Below, piece after piece: positions 1 through 12,500 of a stretch of 64,000 bases of DNA. Under the pieces are notes generated by a model. It was given only the letters and a program-made list of their open reading frames with translations. It was not told the DNA's origin and made no database searches. The translations under genes and the position numbers were made by a program. Origin of the DNA: Antedon bifida (taxonomy: Eukaryota; Echinodermata; Crinoidea; Comatulida; Antedonidae). How positions within the stretch are numbered: position 1 is the stretch's first letter; the number at the start of each line of letters is the position of its first letter. The DNA is taken from the NCBI GenBank assembly GCA_963402885.1, contig OY727094.1:17610501-17674500 (forward strand), given 5' to 3'.

Positions 1-74
1 ACCGTTATGTAAACTGTCCTTATAAGTACGATCAAGCTTTAGTACTGTAGCTAGTTCACCAGTGCCACAAAAGT
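1..74 (-). CDS. Possible further C-terminal exon, cut by window edge
   Basis: Downstream of an AG acceptor at 75-76 the frame stays open to the window edge and is phase-compatible (phase 1) with the donor at 351-352. It reads FCGTGELATVLKLDRTYKDS. The acceptor has a weak pyrimidine tract. If real, the gene continues left of the window. Confidence 0.4.
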
Positions 75-352
75 CTATTTATATTCGCCATTGTGGAAAA
101 TTTCTATTATGTACTTTTTGTCTGGAAAAATTAAGAATCGGTATTTATTGCTCTTCTTGGATCGCCAGCGCAATCGAGGTTCTTTTAAATGAAGGTCTGT
201 ACAATGTTTGTAGTTGTTTTGTCTGCATTCAATGCACTTGTCACTTTCATTCTTTTACATGCAATCATATACATTTTCCTCATATCTCATTTTCATCCTA
301 ATAATTATTCTATTTAGTGTGAAGCCTTTTATCATGATATCTTTTCATTTAC

Positions 353-566
353 CTAGTTTTTTATTCTCTCCAAAAATTTTACGGTAACGTCTCATGTCCA
401 TTGCTCTGTATCCACATGGCAACACATCTTTGTCAAACTTGCGAACAACCTGCATATGAGTGTCATCACTGTTTGAACATGCACAACGGATGTACATCTT
501 TACTTCAACACCACGTGCACCATTCTGACTCAAAACTTGCAATTCTTTTTCAAGGAAACGAAGCAC
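353..566 (-). CDS. Exon 20 of model: conserved-looking C-terminal region
   Basis: A phase-0 exon reading VLRFLEKELQVLSQNGARG, then EVKMYIRCACSNSD, then VLPCGYRAMDMRRYRKIFGE. It may be the last exon, with TGA at 345-347, or splice at G|GTAAAT (donor at 351-352) to a further exon. The helix plus beta-like CxC and VLPCG segments look structured, but I do not recognise a named domain. Confidence 0.7.
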
Positions 567-3500
567 CTAAAATGAGAATAAATGTTTTGTGTAGAAAACG
601 TAATAAATGCTAAAGAACTTTGAACATGCAAAATTGCGCACGTCTTCTTTATTATGTTTATGGCAGTTATGTACAATCATGTTGTACTGTATATGATGCA
701 GGGGTGTGTGAAGAAATAACAAATTTACAGTTATAGGACTACTAAATAATAATAAACATTTTACAGTTTCAAATGAGTTGTAGACAAGGAATAATAATTG
801 AAAAGACTACAGATTCAGAATGACAATCATCAAGCAAATAAACACACATTTTAGATGCAAAACATGGCACAAATCATGTATTATAATAAACAATTTAATG
901 TTTCAGGTATATTTATTTAACAGAGCCTGAAATGTCTTTGAGTACTATTACTTACCTTCTTACAGACTTCACGTTGTGGATCATCATCTTTAGAAGGGCT
1001 AGCAGTGTTCATGATTGTTGTTCTCACTATTGTTGTCTGCAACACAAAAGTAAATGCATTAATACAAGTCAAATAATAATAAAATCTTTGTATCGTCACA
1101 ATATTACTGATCATTTGATTTTGTATGGAAGTTCAATACTATTAAACTACAACTATACTATTATTGTATTTCTTGTACTAAATGTAATGTGGTATATATT
1201 GGTGAAACCAAATGTAGGTTTGTAGAACATTTAGGGTCTATTAGACTTAGGACTCCTGTTACCTGTAGCCACCCATTTTTGTAATAATGAGCATTCCCTT
1301 TCGGACATTACCATATCTAGTGTTAAGGTGTGTAATGGTTCTGAGACATCTCATAGAATTATAGAAGAAATAATGATAGTTGTATCATCACAATATTACT
1401 GATCATGATGTCATTTGATTAGAATTGTGAAAATAATATTATCATTAAAAACAAACGAAATGGTTATCCTATAGTTGTATAATGAACAACTCTGTGATTT
1501 CTTTTGTTTTCTAAAAAAAAAATCATGTTTATCTACTTATCATTATCATTATTGTGTTTGTACAAATGGGTCTTAAATTTAGCCCACAGCATTGCCATAT
1601 TATATGTATGGAAGTACAATACTATTATATACAATAATGAGAGTGGAAAGTTGAATGAATGGTTTGGCCTTTTTTAACTTCTTAAGATTTTGAAAATTGA
1701 TAACTATATTTGAAAAAATACTCAATATAACCAAATCCACTTACAAGACAGACCAATCGAACAGGATTGGAAGTTGAGTTGTTCTATGTTTATATATTAT
1801 TTTCTAAGCTCAATTTTCAGAATGTTTTTAGAATACATAATAGTAACTATAACTAACTATAACTATATAAGTCAATCATAGTCTTTAATTTAACTTGTTT
1901 TTTATATTATTGTTTTTGTTATATTTACATGTTTAATGCAATACTTTGTAATGTTTATATTTTTTATTTTAGATTGTAAAGGATCCCAATGGAAATAAGC
2001 TGATAAGGTTTTTGGGCTATCCTGGAAAATCTCTTATAAAAGTATTATTTGTAATGTCCGTAATTTATGTTATCACTTTGTATGTATTTTTTATGATGAT
2101 TTTCCAAATAAATTCAATTCAAATCAAATCAGGCCTGCTGTAAAAACATTTGACTTGGTTTAGAAAGATTAAAAATACTTTAAAAAGAAGGACTGTTTAA
2201 AATGTTAACAAGTTCTGTATAATCATGAACCAGGAAAAATCAAATGAACTAAGGTTTTTAAAGACGTGTAACAAATTTGATCCTTCCACAACCATATGCA
2301 TTACGTATTTTCTGTAGGCTTGTATTTATATTGTCTCAGAGTCTGAGTATTTAGAAATCTGTGGTGACGTAGTATAGGGTGTTTTTGGAATTTTTTTAAA
2401 AGTTGGCCTGTTAAGGTGCTTGTTTAAGGCAAATCGCCTTCAAAATTATGATAACATTCTAAAACTTGACACAGTTATTCAGTGGCGATTTTAAAATCCA
2501 AAATGGCCAAAATCTGTACTGTTTGGTGTTGGATTGGATTCTTTATTATTATTTGCCACTAGATACAAACTCAATCATAAATCAAGTTTACCTGAAAATA
2601 ACGGCAATTGTTTAGAGTATCTATATCTAGAATGACTAAATGATAACCATCAATATTCAGTTCTACATGCTCGTAAGATAATGTAGGCTCAACATCTTCC
2701 ATTTGAAACTTCTCAATAAATTTAGTTGCAACACGTTGAAAGAGATCATCTGGTAGGTAGCCATCAAAGTCATGAAAGAGAGAAATAGCACGCTTCTCTT
2801 CATATTCAGCAGCCTTTGTATCATCACGTTGGGGTTTTAGGCGTGAAAGAACATAGAACGTTCGTCCAACATTCTATAGAAAAAAAGACACTGTGTAGTA
2901 GAAAGAAATTCCAAACATATACATTGCAACAAAAATCAATATTTAAAAAAATATATAAATACCTTTATACTCTTTCTTCTAAGCACTAATTGTTTCAGAT
3001 GTGATAGAAAACCTCGTCCAACATCCTATAGAGAAAAAATTGGGTAGTAAATGGAAAATCCCAACAAATAATTACACCAAAGGCAACACTGCTGACAACT
3101 ACCCGCTGGACTACTACCCCTCCCCCCCCCCCTCCCCATGACAATTACCCCTACGACAACAACACCTTAGGACAACTACCCCATGGAAAACTACATCTAA
3201 ATGACAATTACAACTCTATATGACACCTATATGACACCTACCTGCCTAAAAAAACTATCCCCCATTTATATTAGTCAGGTCGCTTAGGTCCTATTTTTGA
3301 CCACTTTGTGACAAAACCACCAAACTTGGCAGAAACCTTCTTTAGGACCTAACAATTCTAGAAGGGGTGACCAAAAATTCGAACAATTTAATGATGTCAT
3401 TTTGACCACATATTATGTAGCTATGTGAAAATTAAAAAAAACTATAAATTACATATGTCAAGTTTTGTATCAAATTATAGCTTATGACATGTACAATACC

Positions 3501-6500
3501 ACTAACATGAGAAAAATATAATTTCACAAAATAATGACATCATCAAAGCCACACCCATTATATATTACATAACTTTGTGAACAAATTTAAGAAATCAAAT
3601 TAATATGGCATGTTTGGTATTAAATTAAAGCTTATGACATGTACAAAACCACTGAACTATATAAAATATAATTTGAAAAATATAATGATGCCATTATATA
3701 AATATATTACATAACTTTGTGAAAAATGAAAGAAATTATAAACATGTCAATCAAATTAAAGTTTAGTTTATGACATGTATAACAACACGAGCATATGTGA
3801 AATATATTTTGAACAATGTAATGACATCATTTTTAAATGATGTCATTAAAAGCCACAACAATATATACTCAGGTATTAAATAAGTTTGTAAACAATCTTA
3901 AAAGTCATGCATATTTCAAATGTGGCTTCAAATTAAAGCTTATCATTAATATAATAAGTTGGAATTTAAGTTGTGCACACTACCATTCATAGGGTCTTCA
4001 TTTGCTTTTGCGCACGCGGTCTGTTATGGTCTTAGCTCTAGAAATACTCATCAGTAGAGGGCGACATTAAAAATTCATATACAAATTTGTTTTCAGTATT
4101 TAGATTATTTTATTTTGTTTTCGGTTTGTTTATGGTTGTTTTCAATTATTTTCCGTTGTTTTCGGTAATTAGACTGACCATAGAAACATCAATATTGAAC
4201 ATGGAGAATGCGAAATTCACAAACCGTGCGCGAGAAACACGTCTGTAAATTCATCAATTTAAAGGATTTATTTGTTACTTTTTCTGTGATTCTCCATCGT
4301 AAAAGTACTTATGAGGTCTAATTCTAAGGTGTGGTACATTCAAGATAAAGTTCCTTAACAAATTTGGAGTTGAAATAAAAGACAGTTGCGAAACGGAACT
4401 AGTGCCTATAATTTAATATATTAGTAAGTAGGCCCTACGTTAACGTACAATACATGTTTTACTTCATGAAAAAAAAAATTGGCCTAGAAATTATTACTTT
4501 ACGATGTCTATTTAGGAATTAGCTTTGTTTAAAAAATCGGTTAACCATCAAGTCTATATATTGAAGAATATGAAATCATCTACACATGCACCACAACAAT
4601 ATTTTATTATCCATTTTGTGGTTAAAAATTAATAGTTTACAAAATAAAATTGCGGTGTGCATGCAAATAGCAGAAGTGTTAGTCTTTTCGTAAGGTCATG
4701 CATGCCTTTGTGGTGGATCGAGTGGGTTGGACGGTCCAGGCTAGCTTTCGAAACAGTCCCGGCTGTTTTACATTAAAAACTGGACATCAGTGATTAAGGG
4801 GTCATGGTTTAACCATGTAATATATCATATTTTTTGCTAATCGAGTCGAATGCAGTTTTAATGATGCACTCTTGGCATTCCATATCTGTTCGTTTGTTCA
4901 TGTCGACACATTCAGTATCAAATGGCGATATTTCTGTATTTTTTCAATCAATTGTTTGCTTGCGTCTATTAAATAAGGTATGGTTTAAAGATCTTTGGCT
5001 GTGTTCGGCTTTGAGATGTTATACCACACTTAGGCCTAGGCTAGGCTATAGGGGTCGTCGGTTTCGTGTTATGGGTTGTCCAATTCTAGGTCGTCCAATT
5101 TGAGGCCCCCGGATCGTTGGGGTGGTCCAATTTGAGGTCATCGCTTTCTACACACCCGGTAGTTTCATGGCTTTCTCAGGTTGGAGTTGGGTTATTATCT
5201 TCATTAGGCCAATACATTGTTTGAAAAAAAGAGATTTGGGTCATTGTTATAGTCAGGTATTCAATTTCAAGCCCACCTTTAATATTTGAAAACATTTGAA
5301 TATTAAGATGTTTGATTAGAAGATTAGAAAATGTTCATTTAAAATCAATCTTCTCTATGTTTTTTTAAGTTTATTAAGTTTTACAAGAACATTTTCAAAA
5401 TTTGTTTCCAAGTAGTGTGGATATTGAAAGGTTAAAGAATGCAATGCTATTTCTAGTTTCAATTACCCATTTGATTTACTGTATACAGTAAGAATATATA
5501 ATTACATTTTTCAATTTGTTTTTTAAAATGAAGTAATAAAAGAAAGAAAAAAAAATTGCGACAGGTTCAGGATTAATGTGATTTGTTGGTAAACAAAAAT
5601 AATAATAATTGCTAATTGTCCTAGAGGTAATTGCCCTATGTGTAGTTGTTCTAGGGAGTAATTGTCCAAATTGCAATTGTCCTAATGGACAATTGTTGGT
5701 AATTATCCTAAGGTGGTAATTGTCCAAAGGCGAGTTTTCCTAAGGGTAATAGTCCTAATAATATAGGGATATTGCCCTAATGAATGATTGTGGATAATAT
5801 TCCTAAGGCATTAGTTGTCCTATGGGTAATTGTTTTAATGGGTAGTTGCTCTAGAGGATAGTTGTCCGAGTGGAAATTGTACATAAGTTAGTTGGCCTGA
5901 TATGCACTAAAGTCAATATTTATACAGAATTTAAAAATACCTTTTTAGTCTTTTTTTCACACATTAACCCAAAGGTTTGCATTAGAGACACAAAGAAGTC
6001 AATCATCTCATCTGACTCATCCTTCCAAATATGCCGCAACAGTTTTTCATCTAGTTTGCCCTCGTTTAAATTACTCCAAAGTTGTTTCAAAGATAGCTTA
6101 AATAATAATAATAATTTACGTTTAAATTTCATTTTGGAATGAACATCATTTGGTTTAAGGAAAGAGTGGATATATTAAACCCCAGGACATAATTTTCCCT
6201 ACAATACAGCAACATTCATCAAACATTATCACAATGCGTCAGATTAATATTCGCCCAATGATTGAAACCACTCATAAAGTTTGCTAACCTCAAGCTCAGG
6301 ATCTATAACTGTGATGATTGTTTTAAACTTGTCAACTACTCCCATCAAATCTATAACAATTTTTTCTTTGAGGATCTTGTCATCTGGGTAGAACAGAATT
6401 TCGCCGATGTCATGCAAATACTCCAGAAGCAGTTTTATATCAGTTATCTTACAACGAGCAAGTACATTATCCATCTAAAATGTCACAAATAAAGATATAC

Positions 6501-9500
6501 GATTTCTAATAAGAAAAATGTAGCTTGTGGATATGCTTTGTAGTATATAAAACATAATACTAAATAGTTAGTATGTTAGTGAGTCTGAAACAGAAGGAGC
6601 ATTGGAAACCTGTCTTTAACATAGTTTGTCATTTGGTACAAGTGTCCAACTTAAATTATACTGCTAATGTATAATTGTTGAACTTTGAATTTTTACGTAG
6701 AAAATTGCTGATAAAGTTTAAGTTCATTGACATTGACAGAAAAACACCCTGCAGGCTAGTGAGTACTGCTGCGATGATTAGGTAACTCAATGTGAGACTA
6801 TATCAATTTATGTGCATATTCAAGCAAACTCATGTCATGTTCATTCCACTTTTGACTCCAACACATTTCAAACATTTTTGTTAAACAGTTAACAATTACA
6901 ATTATCTTTATGTCAACAGAAAAACAGGATTTAATGTCTTTAAATATAATATGCAAATGTGATGTTGTTAACACTGATTATTAAACACATGTATTTAATT
7001 ACCATTTTAAATCGACTTTTTAAGTACTGTACCCTAAACATTAAATGATTCATCACCAAACAGTTGATTAAGAAAAAAATGTGTTCTAACCTCAGAAGTT
7101 GGCAGATATAATTTGCCCTTCTTTCTTAACTGTTGTATTTCATGCAGTACTTGTAGCCACTTGATTGGCAAAATGCGGATCATCATCTGTGCTAATTTTT
7201 GTATTTGTAGAATGATTTTAGAAGCACCACTCTTTTCAAATGGGACACTGTTTTCAATGGTAAAGAGCTCTCCTTGAAACACCATGTCCCAATATAGTTT
7301 TCCTTTCATGGCTTTCCAAAGTATATTCTTTATTTCCTTCACCTAAAATAAATAACAGGGGTTTTCATATTTGAATTATAAATGCTTATATAGACTATTA
7401 TGAGATATAAATTGGCCTTTTGAGGTTGTTTTTTTCACAAAATACAATGTATGTTTCAAACACATTTCATTTGCCTGCTGGTGTTTAATAATACAGATAG
7501 CTCTATATCTATAATTTGTTTGTTATATTAAAGTCCTGTAATTAATTATTCTTTGAACCTAGTTACAAAAAACAAGAGTGTCAACATTTCTGAACCATCA
7601 TGGATAGATTCTCAAAAACAAATGAGTGAACAATACAAAAATTCAGAAAATAGAGAATCAATTAATCACAGACATTTTTTATCAATTATTTAATATATTT
7701 ATTAATAAACAAGTTGGCTTTGATTGAATCATTTGTTAAGTAACCGTTACAGCTCTTTGATCTAAAGCATTTAATTATAATCACAGACATTTTTTATCAA
7801 TTATTATTAATAAACAAGTTGGCTTTGATTGAATCATTTGTTAAGTAACCGTTACAGCTCTTTGATCTAAAGCATTTAATTATAGTCTTGTTCAACCGAT
7901 CGCAAGCGCTTAGCCGTTCAAGATTCGATCATGTTATGATTGAAATTGTGTCAGATAATAAAACTGCGTCCACAAACCACTCTGTCGATGCAACCGAACA
8001 TTAATATACATTCCTCTAGCCCCTCAGGTTTTATAACATGTGGGCCATATATACAGGTACAACACCGCTAAAATAGCCCAAAATAATCCAGCATTTTGGC
8101 CTCCTAGCTAGGCCTACATCTGTCAACTTAGATATTCTACTTTTCATGTCCTTGATTTATTTGTATTTACACGTTTCTGTCTGGCCTAATAATATAATAC
8201 TAGCAGTAACCCGTGCTCCGCACCGTCTTTTCTGCCTTAATATGTGGTTACATACTTTGCATGTATAATAAAAGCGCACTCTGATAAAACTACTTTGACA
8301 AATTATCAAAATAAAAACAAATTGTATCAAGAATCAAATTCAGAACTATCTTATGGCCATTGATTTTGTTATACACTATCCCTTCACTTTAAAATATCTG
8401 TAAGCTAAAAAATGAAAGCAATACTGGATATGGAACTTTAGACTTTACTTTTGACTGTTCAGACTCTACTAAAATAAAAGACTCTAAATAAAAATTGTGC
8501 TGTGTGAATTAATTGGATGAGGTGCGCAAACACTAACGAAAGTATAAAATACCAAACTATATTATTTTGGGTGTTTTTCGTGGTGTATATTCATTATTTG
8601 ATACATATAGATAAAATAAAAAAGTGGACATAAATCGAATGAATTGTTAAGTTGTTTTCATGTTCAACAATGTAACAAACCATTTGGAATCGTTTTTGTT
8701 TGTGTGTGTGGTTTTTTTTTTCATTTACATTTTTTTTTATTTCAATGGTTTTAATATTTTGCAATTTTTTTGTTTTGAGTGATTTGTTTACCTATTTGTT
8801 ACCTTTGTAATAAGTGTGGTCTAGCAATATAACGGTCTTGTCTGCCTTAATAATCATTTGCATGGGTTGATTAAGTATTATAAAAGCGCAATACTGGATA
8901 TTGCACTTTGTGCTGCGTGAAAATGAATCTAAGGTGCGCATCAGAATGTGACGTCTGTTAATCAGTCGGCAGATTAAAACATTTTAATGATAAAATATAA
9001 ATTAAGTTATAGAATTAAGAATATTGGAATAATAAAACGGACTTTAAAATCAACACAAAATGTGCACTCACTACTCGAAATTAGATGATGCGCTCATCGG
9101 ACACAAACTTTTATATCTGATATTTTGTGGAAACACGATTTGGAATAATTTTATTTGTGTGTGGGGGTGTGTGTGTGCTTTTTTGTTTGTTTTTTTCTTC
9201 AGTTACATTTAAAAATTTTTTTAATGGTTTTTTATATTTTGCGTTTTTTTTGCGTGAAGTTTGGTATCTTCTTTTGCCACTTTTGTAACTACATTGTGGT
9301 TTAGATTTTTTGCTTTAAGTGGAGATACTTATTATTTACACATATCGCGGATTCGAACTCGAACCTACTAAGCATTAATTTCAATGGCCACAGCGTTTTA
9401 CTCACTGAGCCAAACCGTGATTTACAAAATACATTCTGTTTTGTAATTAATTAAAAATTTTACGACGCAATCATTCGATACGGCACTACTGCTATTTTTT

Positions 9501-12500
9501 GCCCTTTTTTATTGCTTATCCTTAAAATTCAGGAAAGTGACATAGCCTATTGTGTGCAGCCCATCAATAAACATAGTGTGCCAAATATGGGCACCAGTGG
9601 TTTGGAGGGGATACGTAAAATACACGAAAAATTTAGTAGCATTAATATATAGATAATACAATACCCCAACATGAGTGGCCTAGCCTTTTTGTATGTATCG
9701 TTCTTGGAATGATATCATGCACCTATAAAAACGATTTTATTATTTTCATAAAACTAAGGTATAGTCCATTTAGAGGTTGTTTTACTTTACAATCAGATAC
9801 TTAACATATCCATAACCAAATCGATGGCAAGGGAAAGAAAACAGTTGCAATAACTCCACCGGTACCAAGTCCTAAGTCACTGAGATTTTTTAAATATCAA
9901 CTATAGTTTTTGGTTTCCTAATTCAATTTATTGATGTCCATGTTATGCTACCCTTTTGAACCCAACAGGAAGCTTGTATCTGATTGGCTATCACATACAA
10001 ACAAAAGTTCACCTGCACTTGAGCAGTTTTCGATAGCTATTCACATGCTTTGAGAGCCGATCGAAAGCGGCCTGTAGTGGGTTCGCTCTCAATAGATTCC
10101 ACAATTAAGCAGCTGTTCACATGATCGAGATCGACCCAAGACATGAGAATATGGTACAATTAAACCAGGGGCTGTTGAATAGATCTCCCTGATAACAATC
10201 ACATTTTGTTTTCACTATATCATAAAATAGTTAACTGTACCAGGACTGATATGATGTCTTAAGTGATCTACTTGATACTTTTGTTGTGCTAATTAATACG
10301 CTAAAGTATTATACTTAGCCTACACAAGCTACATTGAAAATAATAGTAAAATGCATTGCTAATTAACAAGCTTAGGTTTTTTTTCCTTTAATTATTAGTT
10401 TCAAATAATTAAACTCTTATAGTATTCATTTATTTTTTCAATTGCAGATGACTGAATTTAAACCTGACCAATTATTTTCTAATGTTTAATAGTGGTTCAA
10501 TATTAAATGTGATGTTACCCTTTGTTGTCTTTCTTGTTCAGTTTTACCAAGGCTCTCATAATGTGTACCAATCAGCAATATCTTGTTATTTTGTCCTTTT
10601 CTTACGTTTACGAAAACTGAACGAATCCAAAACAGAATGAACTCAAGATTTGTCATTCGATGTTCATACATTTTTCCCTAAATCACAAAGAAAATGAACA
10701 AAATTTACAATTTAAATTCTTAAACAGGTAGTTTGAAAGCATTGTGGCAAATTATCTTATTATTGTGGTAATTATAGCAGCACCAATTTATATAGAAAAA
10801 CAACACTATCATGGAAGTGGAAATAACAACAATATGGCATCTGCTATTTGCACAGTTTGTGTTAAGATTAAGAATAACATGAAGGAAACATTTTATTTAT
10901 GTACAATTACATAAACATTTGAAATTTGTAAAAATCTACTTACAGTTGTTGGATCACGAACTTTAGCTGGGGCATTAAGACCTTCATTCAGGTTGAATAC
11001 CACACATACAACAGCATAAGATACCATGAATATCTAGTAAACATAATCATAATAGTCAATATTACAAACTGTTTATACACATGTGTCAGATACTGGCACA
11101 ACTGATTATTTGATACTTTTGTTTTCCTCACAAAGTGCATGTTCACCTTGGAAACATTTACAATCTTAATAATTGGTTTAATAAATAATGAATGTTTAAT
11201 ATTACATTCTTTCTTTGCTATCTCTCTCTGCTAATAATACATTATATTACATCAATTAATACTATTTTACTTAAAGTCTCCCAAAACTGGACACCCTTCG
11301 GCTGGCATAATATGTCTGGGTTTACAGAAATTCTGATATTCCAAATGTATTTTTAAAGGTAAAAAAGAATTTGGAACTTTTGACCTCAATTCTGGTTTTG
11401 GTTTAAGGTAATCAGAGACTAGAGACTAAGTTGACTGTATTCAAATTAAATGAAGAATAAAATAATTTATAATATTGTAATAATAATAATAATAATTGTA
11501 TTTTATATCTGATACTGACATATTGTACTATATTAGATCCACATTTTTGTAATACCTTGGAGGAAGATTATAGGTTCTTAACTTCAAATCAAGTGAGCAA
11601 GCTTTTTGATTTCAGTGCTGATATTGTAACAAGGCCAAAAGACAAAGTATACATTGAAACTAACAGAACCTCAGAAGAAGGCATGTATATTGAATATTGA
11701 CGGCAACACTAATCTCTATTAATAAAAATTAAATACACCAATAAAATTTACCCGTTGTATCACATGGTAAATTGGTTGACCACCAAAGTCCCAGATATTC
11801 ATAACAAACTTGTTGCTATCCACTTTAGAGTCACCATCTTCTCCTGCAGAGCGAAGTTTGCTTACAAGTTTGTTCCTGAACCATTTAGGAATTTCTGGTT
11901 TTTCTTCATACACTGTTTTGTTGTGATAAAATATATAACACATACAACAACTTGCATTAGGTCTCATATGTGATTACCAACTATAACTTTTTTATTTAAA
12001 GAAAAAGTATTTTTAATGCAATATTTAAGTATTCTAAACCTTATCCTTTCCAATCAATAGTTTAGTGATGAGTTTATTTTAACCACATTGTACTGCAAGT
12101 TGAATAGATTACACAGCAGTGTCATACAATATACAAATATTAGTATTAACTGTCAAAGTAACTTGCAAGATAATATATGTTTATTAGCAGACACTGATGA
12201 TTATGATTAAATTTCCGCTCCTTTAACCATTTCAATATTTAGCACTTTAGTCTTTATTTCTGATATCATTAATATGTATGAACAGCACAATCAAACACAT
12301 TTCAAAATAAATATTTACCCTCTTTTTGTGGACTTGGCATTGGATTTGAACTTGTTGATGTTTCACCAGATTTTGCTTCCTGTTTTGATGTTGATGCTCC
12401 TGTGGGGTTTTTCTCTTCCTCGTGTCTACTTTCTGAAAAATGTGATGATATAATTAAAGATGATGCTATCTTGTTATAAATAGCATAATGTATTAGCATT

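Larger units (their letters stand above)
1037..2591. other. Intron 18/19
   Basis: Holds the Penelope GIY-YIG relic and the LINE tail listed above; 2140-2590 shows nothing recognisable. Confidence 0.6.
3026..5940. other. Intron 17/18
   Basis: Carries the three tandem blocks listed above. Between 3960 and 5600 there is no recognised element. An open frame at 4834-5103 has no coding signature. Confidence 0.6.
7343..10518. other. Intron 14/15
   Basis: Contains the 115-base duplication, the two 550-base repeats and a SINE head; 9430-10510 shows nothing else I can name. Confidence 0.6.

Noticed and set aside
4834-5103. 89-codon plus-strand open frame
   Set aside because: No domain, no codon signature, and it is antisense inside an intron.
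9345-9421. tRNA gene on the minus strand
   Set aside because: A- and B-box are present but paired acceptor and anticodon stems cannot be completed; better called a SINE head.
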